From assembly GCF_014650055.1 (NCBI RefSeq), contig NZ_BMUF01000003.1, positions 186,001-250,000 on the forward strand: 64,000 nt of DNA, read 5' to 3'. Shown here piece by piece: positions 59,273-64,000 of this stretch. The position numbers were made by a program, and so were the translations under genes. The stretch comes from Streptomyces malachitofuscus. Lineage in GTDB: Bacteria > Actinomycetota > Actinomycetes > Streptomycetales > Streptomycetaceae. The notes under the pieces are model-generated. The model was not told the DNA's origin. It saw nothing but the letters and a program-made list of their open reading frames with translations, and did no database searches. The number at the start of each line of letters is the position of its first letter. Position 1 is the stretch's first letter.

Positions 59273-59452
59273 GTGACCTCGGAGATCAGTGACAAACCCC
59301 GGGCCCGGCGGCCGGAGACCGGCTGGGCGCGGGCCCGGCGGCTGCGCGGCAAGGACCCGCTGCGGACCTGCCTGCCCGCCGTGGACCACGGCGGCCCCTC
59401 CGTCACCTCGGCGCCGGAGACGGAGGCGAACATAGTCAGGGGCGAGGACTAG
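59273..59452 (+). CDS. Small basic ORF ending at the repeat element (59 aa)
   Basis: This 59-aa frame starts at GTG 59273 with AAGGAAG ~10 nt before. The first half is Arg-rich (SDKPRARRPETGWARARRLR), then GKDPLRTCLPAVDHGGPSV and a short acidic end. The TAG stop lies within CTAG of the repeat element copy C, as for the other two elements. It is weaker than other calls: it is short and has no known family, but its amino-acid content is protein-like. Confidence 0.4.
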   Translation: MTSEISDKPRARRPETGWARARRLRGKDPLRTCLPAVDHGGPSVTSAPETEANIVRGED

Positions 59453-59543
59453 GGTCTGTCGTTCGGATCATGCCGCAGGGAACTGGCGGTGCCTTGTTGG
59501 CACCGTGCCCCGCGTCTGCGGCGTGATTCGAACGACAGGCCCT
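59449..59543. mobile_element. CTAG-bordered palindromic element, copy C (interior inverted)
   Basis: Its left end is CTAGGGTCTGTCGTTCGG and its right end, read on the other strand, GGGCCTGTCGTTCGAATCA. The interior (GCAGGGAACTGGCGGTGCC, then CACCGTGCC) is the reverse complement of the interior of copy A with a 6-bp deletion, so the element is inserted in the opposite orientation. The terminal repeats are the same in both. Confidence 0.75.
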
Positions 59544-59619
59544 GGGGCCTGTCGCCCTGGCCGGGGTGGGGACGGACCGGTTGAGCCGTCGCGAGCGCCG
59601 GGCCGCCTAGGCTGGAACC

Positions 59620-60120
59620 GTGCGACTGCTCCTGATGTCCGACACCCACCTCCCGAAGCGCGCCAAGCGGCTCCCCGAGCCGCTGCTGGACGAGGTCTCC
59701 CATGCGGACGTGGTGTTCCACGCGGGGGACTGGGTCGACACCGACACCCTGGATCTGCTGGAGAGCCGCAGCCGCAGACTGGTCGCCGTGTACGGGAACA
59801 ACGACGGGCCCGGGCTGCGCGCCCGGCTGCCGGAGATCGCGTACGCGGATCTCGGCGGGCTTCGCTTCGGCGTGATCCATGAGACCGGACCCGCGCAGGG
59901 CCGGGAGGCCCGGTGCGCCCAGCGCTTCCCCGACCTCGACGTCCTGGTGTTCGGACACAGCCATATCCCGTGGGACACCGTCGCGCCCACGGGACTTCGT
60001 CTGCTCAATCCCGGCTCTCCGACGGACCGCCGCCGGCAGCCCTACTGCACGTACATGACCGCCACGCTCACCGGGGGCCGGATCGGCGAGGTGGATCTCC
60101 ACCGGCTGCCCAGGCGCTGA
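59620..60120 (+). CDS. Metallophosphoesterase (YfcE/MJ0936-like)
   Basis: This is a 166-aa protein: the metal motifs LLMSDTHLPKRAK (D-x-H), VFHAGDWVD, VYGNNDG, FGVIHETG, and VLVFGHSHIPW are complete. It should be a broad phosphodiesterase. The GTG 59620 is preceded by TAGGCT 6 nt ahead and no ribosome site, which indicates a leaderless start. It is followed by a strong hairpin. Confidence 0.87.
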   Translation: MRLLLMSDTHLPKRAKRLPEPLLDEVSHADVVFHAGDWVDTDTLDLLESRSRRLVAVYGNNDGPGLRARLPEIAYADLGGLRFGVIHETGPAQGREARCAQRFPDLDVLVFGHSHIPWDTVAPTGLRLLNPGSPTDRRRQPYCTYMTATLTGGRIGEVDLHRLPRR

Positions 60121-60124
60121 CGGG

Positions 60125-60157
60125 CCGGGCCGCTTCGTCTCGATGGAAGCGGCCCGG
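60125..60157 (+). terminator. Terminator hairpin behind the phosphoesterase gene
   Basis: The arms CCGGGCCGCTTC (60125-60136) and GAAGCGGCCCGG (60146-60157) form a perfect 12-bp stem with a 9-nt loop, 4 bp after the stop codon. Confidence 0.7.
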
Positions 60158-60447
60158 GCGCTGCGAGTAGTTGCGCTTTCACGGACCTCCTTCCCACGAT
60201 CGGAGGGGATACCGGGCGAATACCCACCCCCGACGTCCTCACACACCCTGTTTCCCCGTCCCCCGCGGCGCTGCCCCCGGCGACCGTAGGTGCGGCCGGT
60301 GGGCCGGGCTTATTCCTTTGCGGAGGGTCGCGCCGGTCTGCTGCACTTCCCCAGTCACCGCAGCCGAGGCCCGAGGAGCAGCAATGCGAGCACCGTTCAT
60401 GTCCCCCCAGGAAGGAACGCCCCGCTCTCCGAAGGACATGACGCCTC
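60158..60447 (+). promoter_or_regulatory. Long leader of the tetracycline-resistance-like gene
   Basis: These 290 bp have no gene of normal length. An 18-codon frame (ATG 60438, ends TAA 60494) overlaps the start of the GTPase gene and shares its GAAGGA ribosome site; a regulatory peptide role is possible but unproven. The promoter was not identified; TTATTCCTTTG near 60310 is the AT-richest point. Confidence 0.3.
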
Positions 60448-62419
60448 GTGCATTTGCTCAATCTGGGAATCCTCGCCCATGTCGACGCCGGTAAGACCAG
60501 CCTGACCGAGCGGCTGCTCCACTCGGCCGGCGTGATCGACGAGGTCGGCAGCGTCGATGCCGGCAGCACCACCACCGACAGCCTCGCGCTGGAGCGCCGG
60601 CGCGGCATCACCATCAAGTCCGCCGTCGTCTCGTTCCCGCTCGACGGCGTGACGGTCAACCTCCTGGACACCCCCGGCCACCCGGACTTCATCGCCGAGG
60701 TGGAGCGCGTGCTCGGCGTGCTCGACGGGGTCGTGCTGGTCGTGTCCGCCGTCGAGGGCGTACAGCCGCAGACGCGGGTGCTGATGCGGACCCTGCGGCG
60801 GCTGTCCATCCCGACCCTGCTGTTCGTCAACAAGATCGACCGGCGCGGGGCCCGGGAGACGGAGCTGCTCCGCACTGTCGCGGCGCGCCTCACCCCGGCG
60901 ATCGTGCCCATGGGCACCACCAGGCGGCTGGGCACTCCTCAGGCCCGTTTCGTGCCCGGTCCCTCCCCGGCCGCCCTCGACGTCCTCACCGAGCACGACG
61001 ACGGACTGCTCGCCGCCTACGTCGAGGGCACCCTCACGGACGCCCGGCTGCGCGCGGCCCTCGTCGAGCAGACCCGGGCGGCGCTCGTCCACCCCGTCCA
61101 CTTCGGCTCCGCCGCCACGGGCGCCGGCATCGACGAACTGCTCGCAGGAATCAGGGAACTGCTGCCCCCGGCCGGCGGCGACCCTAACGGCCCGGTGTCC
61201 GGCACGGTGTTCAAGGTGGAGCGGGGAGCGGCGGGGGAGAAGGTCGCCTACGCCCGTATGTTCTCCGGCACGCTGCGCACCCGCGACCGTCCCGTTCGGC
61301 CGCGACGGCGCCGCGGAGGGCCGGGTCACCGGCATCAGCGTCTTCGACCGCGGCACGGACGCGCCCGCGGACGCGGTGCCGGCGGGCAGGATCGCCCGGC
61401 TGCGGGGACTCGCGGACATCCGCGTCGGCGACACGATCGGCGCGCCCCGCGAGGAGTACGGCCACTTCTTCGCGCCGCCCACCCTGGAGACGGTGGTGGT
61501 GCCCGCACCCGGCGTCGATCCGGGCACGCTGCACCTCGCGCTGGGCCGGCTCGCCGAACAGGACCCGCTGATCGCCCTGCGCCACGACGAGCGGCGCCGC
61601 GAGACCTCCGTGTCGCTCTACGGCGAGGTCCAGAAGGAGGTCGTCCAGGACACCCTCGCCGAGGAGTACGGGATCGACGTGACGTTCCGCGCGACGACAC
61701 CGCTGTGCATCGAGCGGCCGGCCGGAACCGGGACCGCCGTCGAGTTCATCCGGAAGGACGGGAACCCGTTCATCGCGACGGTGGGCCTGCGGGTCGACCC
61801 GGCGCCGCTCGGCTCGGGCGTGGACTTCCGGCTGGAGGTGGAGCTGGGCGCCATGCCGTACGCCTTCTTCAAGGCGGTGGAGGACACCGTGCGCGACACC
61901 CTGGAGCAGGGGCTGTGCGGATGGCGGGTCACCGACTGCACGGTCACCATGACGCACTCCGGCTACTGGCCCCGCGCGAGCCATGGCCACCAGCCCTTCG
62001 ACCGGAGCATGTCCAGCACCGGCGCCGACTTCCGGGGTCTCACCCCGCTCGTGCTGGCCGAGGCCCTGCGGCGGGCGGGCACCGTGGTGTGCGAGCCGGT
62101 GCACCGCTTCCGCCTCGAGGCCCCGGCGGACGCCCTGGGCGCCCTGCTGCCGGCGCTGGCCGGGCTCGGCGCCGTACCGCGGACCACGGAGACCCGGGGC
62201 GGCCTCTGTCTGCTGGACGGCACGGTGCCGGCGGCCCGGGTGCACGCGCTGGAGCAGCGGCTGCCGGGACTGACCAGGGGGGAGGGCGAGCTGGAGAGCG
62301 CCTTCGCCCACTACGAGCCCGTCGGGTACGGGACGGTGCCCCGGCGTCCGCGCACGGATCACCACCCGCTGAACCGCAGCGAGTACTTGCTGAACGTGAC
62401 GCGGAGGGTGGCCGGTTGA
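60448..62419 (+). pseudogene. Frameshifted tetracycline-resistance ribosomal-protection GTPase (TetM/OtrA-like)
   Basis: The first part (GTG 60448 to ~61295) has the EF-G-like GTPase motifs: AHVDAGKTSLTERLL, RRGITIKSA, LLDTPGHPDF, LFVNKIDR. The second (from ~61295, other frame, to 62419) carries domains III-V (FGRDGAAEGRVTGISVFDRG, then ATPLCIERPAGTGTAVEF, ending YLLNVTRRVAG). Between CGT and TTCGGC near 61290 there are 4 bases where a multiple of three is needed, so one base is extra or two are missing. Without this shift the protein would be ~650 aa. It is a broken gene or a sequencing error. Confidence 0.85.
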
Positions 62420-62452
62420 GCCGACCCGGGGTGCCCATCCGCGCCCGCCCGT

Positions 62453-63715
62453 TCAGCCGGCCGACGGGCCGGACCAGCCTTGCGCCACCTGTCCCAGGCG
62501 GACCCGCTGCGGGTGGTCGCCGACGGGGACGGAGGCGGTCTTCTCGCCGGTCGCGAAGTCGATGGCGGTGACCCGGTCGGCGCCGCTCTCCGAGACCACA
62601 CAGGACTTCCCGTCACCGCTGACCGTGGCCCAGTACGGCTTGGACGCGGTGACGAGCGGCCCCTCCTCCAGGGTCGCCCGGTCGACGACGGTCGCGTAGT
62701 CGTCCATGGTGCCCGCGACGCACAGCTTGGTGCCGTCGGGCTTCATGGTGATGCCGTGGTGCCGCGAGTCGTTGACCCAGGTGGTGCGGTCGGTGCTGGT
62801 GGCCGGGTTCTTCGGCAGGGTCTTGGTGCGGGTGATCCGGTCGGTGGCGACGTCGTACTCGAAGAAGCCGTTGAAGAACGACACCTGGAAGTACAGCTTC
62901 GACTCGTCGGGGGAGAACGCGGCCGGGCGCACCGCGTCGGAGTGGTCGCCGAGGCCGATGGCGTCGAGCCGCTCGCGCATGTCGATGACCTCGACCTGCT
63001 CGAAGGTGGTGGCGTCGACGACGGTGATGCGGCGGTCGCCCTTCGTCCAGTCCAGCCAGGTCGCGTCGAGCGCGGTGTTCACCTCGCCGATGGACATGTT
63101 CCAGATGTGCCTGCCGTCCGCGCTGAAGATGTTCTCGTGCGGCTTGTCGCCCGTGCGGAAGGATCCGAGTTCCTCGCCGGTTTCGATGTCCAGGACGTGC
63201 ACGGTGTTGGAGGTCGAGGCCGAGACGGCGACGCGCTTTCCGTCGGGGGAGACGGCCATGTGGTCGGAGCGGTAACCGGACACAGGTAAACGCCAGTTGA
63301 CCTCGCCGGTGGTGAGGTCCAGGGAGACGACGTCGGCGAAGCTCGGCCGGGAGACCACCACCGAGGCGCCGTCCGGCGTGGAGTACATGTCGTCGACGAA
63401 CTGGTCGTGGCCCTCGCCGACGCTGTTGCGGATGGCCATGAAGTAGATCCAGCGGATCGGGTCGGCGTTGATCTCGGCCATCCGCCGGTCCTTGTCGGGG
63501 ATCACGTTGATCCGTCCGAGCCTCGCGAAGTCGCCGGAGGACTCGATGACATCGGCGGTGCCGTCCCAGTTGTTGCCCACGAACAGCACCTCGCGCAGGG
63601 CGGTGGAGGAGTCCGGGGCGGGGCCGGCGGCGTTCGCGGCGCCGGCCGGTGCGGTGACGGTGAGAGCGAGGGCGGCGGCGAGGACGCCCAGGTGCCTGGT
63701 TCTGCGGAGCGGCAT
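62453..63715 (-). CDS. Secreted YncE-like beta-propeller protein
   Basis: This is a 420-aa protein with a signal peptide (LGVLAAALALTVTAPAGAANA). The mature part has the repeated propeller strands: SVVVSRPSFADVVSLDLTTGEVNWRLPV, VAVSASTSNTVHVLDIETGEELGSF, RITVVDATTFEQVEVIDMRER, LCVAGTMDDYATVVDRATLEE, and VVSESGADRVTAIDFATGEKTASVPVG. It is a YVTN/YncE-type lactonase-like propeller without a clear catalytic site. It converges with the tetracycline-resistance pseudogene. The TetR gene start lies ~180 bp upstream, divergent, and probably represses it. Confidence 0.85.
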   Translation of the reverse strand: MPLRRTRHLGVLAAALALTVTAPAGAANAAGPAPDSSTALREVLFVGNNWDGTADVIESSGDFARLGRINVIPDKDRRMAEINADPIRWIYFMAIRNSVGEGHDQFVDDMYSTPDGASVVVSRPSFADVVSLDLTTGEVNWRLPVSGYRSDHMAVSPDGKRVAVSASTSNTVHVLDIETGEELGSFRTGDKPHENIFSADGRHIWNMSIGEVNTALDATWLDWTKGDRRITVVDATTFEQVEVIDMRERLDAIGLGDHSDAVRPAAFSPDESKLYFQVSFFNGFFEYDVATDRITRTKTLPKNPATSTDRTTWVNDSRHHGITMKPDGTKLCVAGTMDDYATVVDRATLEEGPLVTASKPYWATVSGDGKSCVVSESGADRVTAIDFATGEKTASVPVGDHPQRVRLGQVAQGWSGPSAG

Positions 63716-63791
63716 GACGGCTCTCTTCTCTGCGAGTGGGGGCGCTATGAGTGGGACATGCCAAGGGGGTGAACGGGAATCTGAACAGGGG

Positions 63792-63821
63792 TACTTTCAG
63801 AATCAACTTACTGAAAAGTAA
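63792..63821. promoter_or_regulatory. Operator candidate between the propeller and TetR genes
   Basis: TACTTTCAG (63792-63800) and CTGAAAAGTA (63811-63820) form an inverted repeat; within it TTACTGAAAAGTAA (63808-63821) is a smaller one. It is AT-rich in a GC-rich area. It suits a TetR dimer controlling the divergent pair. Confidence 0.5.
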
Positions 63822-63893
63822 GGACGAGAGCCCCTTCTCCACAAGACTGCGTACACGACAAAATTGGCCGTGCGCACAAGGAGGGGAGGGCCG

Positions 63894-64000
63894 GTGCCGG
63901 ACAGACCGCGGGCACCGAGCGGCCGTTACGCGGGAAAGTCCGCGGAGGAGCGGAAGGCCGAGCGGCGACGCCGCTTTCTCGGTGCGGCGCTCGAGCTGTT
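63894..64000 (+). CDS. TetR-family regulator, N-terminal part (cut by window end)
   Basis: The GTG at 63894 follows GGAGGGGAGGG. The 35 visible residues (PDRPRAPSGRYAGKSAEERK and AERRRRFLGAALEL) match the start of TetR/AcrR proteins, in which a basic helix (AERRRRFLGAALELF) leads into the helix-turn-helix. The rest is outside the window. Confidence 0.7.
   Translation, partial: MPDRPRAPSGRYAGKSAEERKAERRRRFLGAALEL

Noticed and set aside
60438..60494. Leader peptide controlling the tetracycline-resistance gene by attenuation
   Set aside because: An 18-codon frame exists but overlaps the gene start and no alternative hairpins are evident; kept only as a remark.
61280..61300. Programmed frameshift in the tetracycline-resistance gene
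   Set aside because: No slippery heptamer or downstream pseudoknot could be recognised; mutation or sequencing error is simpler.
1..64000. tRNA, rRNA, prophage or integrative element
   Set aside because: No cloverleaf, rRNA motif, integrase or phage structural gene was seen.

Overview
The window is typical Streptomyces chromosome. It is extremely GC-rich with G/C at third codon positions, uses GTG and even TTG starts, and carries families common in this genus: FUSC transporters, SpoIIE-type phosphatases, an SSI-type protease inhibitor, a streptogrisin-like protease, DUF4232/4235/4230 proteins, an ECF41 sigma factor and a CebR operator. I see no rRNA, tRNA, CRISPR, prophage or integrase.

Layout. 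1-11 kb: housekeeping and stress genes (DUF2470 end, two FUSC proteins, FBP, phosphotransferase, ROK regulator, epimerase, HAD, PHP, SDR), with a 75-bp tandem repeat behind the ROK gene. 11-16 kb: a secreted Cys protein, a 1290-aa HTH-STAND-WD40 protein with 14 blades, and an NlpC/P60 enzyme. 16-27.8 kb: small membrane and stress proteins, a cation efflux protein, F420/aldo-keto oxidoreductases, a lipoprotein and a PAS-GAF-phosphatase-ATPase. 27.9-33.5 kb: a CebR-controlled GH9 cellulase, an orphan cytochrome b translationally coupled to an ECF41 sigma factor, and a ribbon-helix-helix/Fic-like toxin-antitoxin pair. 34-43.3 kb: a sigma-like/zinc/TM/ricin fusion, a lactate monooxygenase, an RHH-like regulator with its own operator, an SSI inhibitor, a CDGSH protein, a HemK-like methylase, and genes with leaderless GGGTAC promoters. 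43.5-51.9 kb: a peptide-secretion locus. 52-59 kb: two more phosphatases, a DJ-1/LysR pair and a CBS protein. 59.3-64 kb: a small ORF, a phosphoesterase, a frameshifted tetracycline-resistance GTPase, a secreted beta-propeller protein and the start of a TetR gene.

The main candidate system is at 43.5-51.6 kb. A 71-aa precursor with a double-glycine leader and a hydrophobic, Cys-free 48-residue core is followed by an attenuator-like hairpin, a HlyD-type adaptor, a C39-peptidase ABC exporter and a second NHLM-type ABC exporter. A streptogrisin-like protease with an acidic tail is divergent to it. No modifying enzyme is present, so the exported product may be an unmodified hydrophobic peptide.

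A second theme is small repeats. Three copies of a CTAG-bordered palindromic element each sit on the TAG stop codon of an upstream gene. The 3' ends of the ROK gene and of the protease gene have been tandemly duplicated. A related G+C-rich hairpin occurs twice. Several genes appear to be transcribed leaderless, some from TANNNT promoters and some from sigma-B-like GGGTAC promoters embedded in palindromes.
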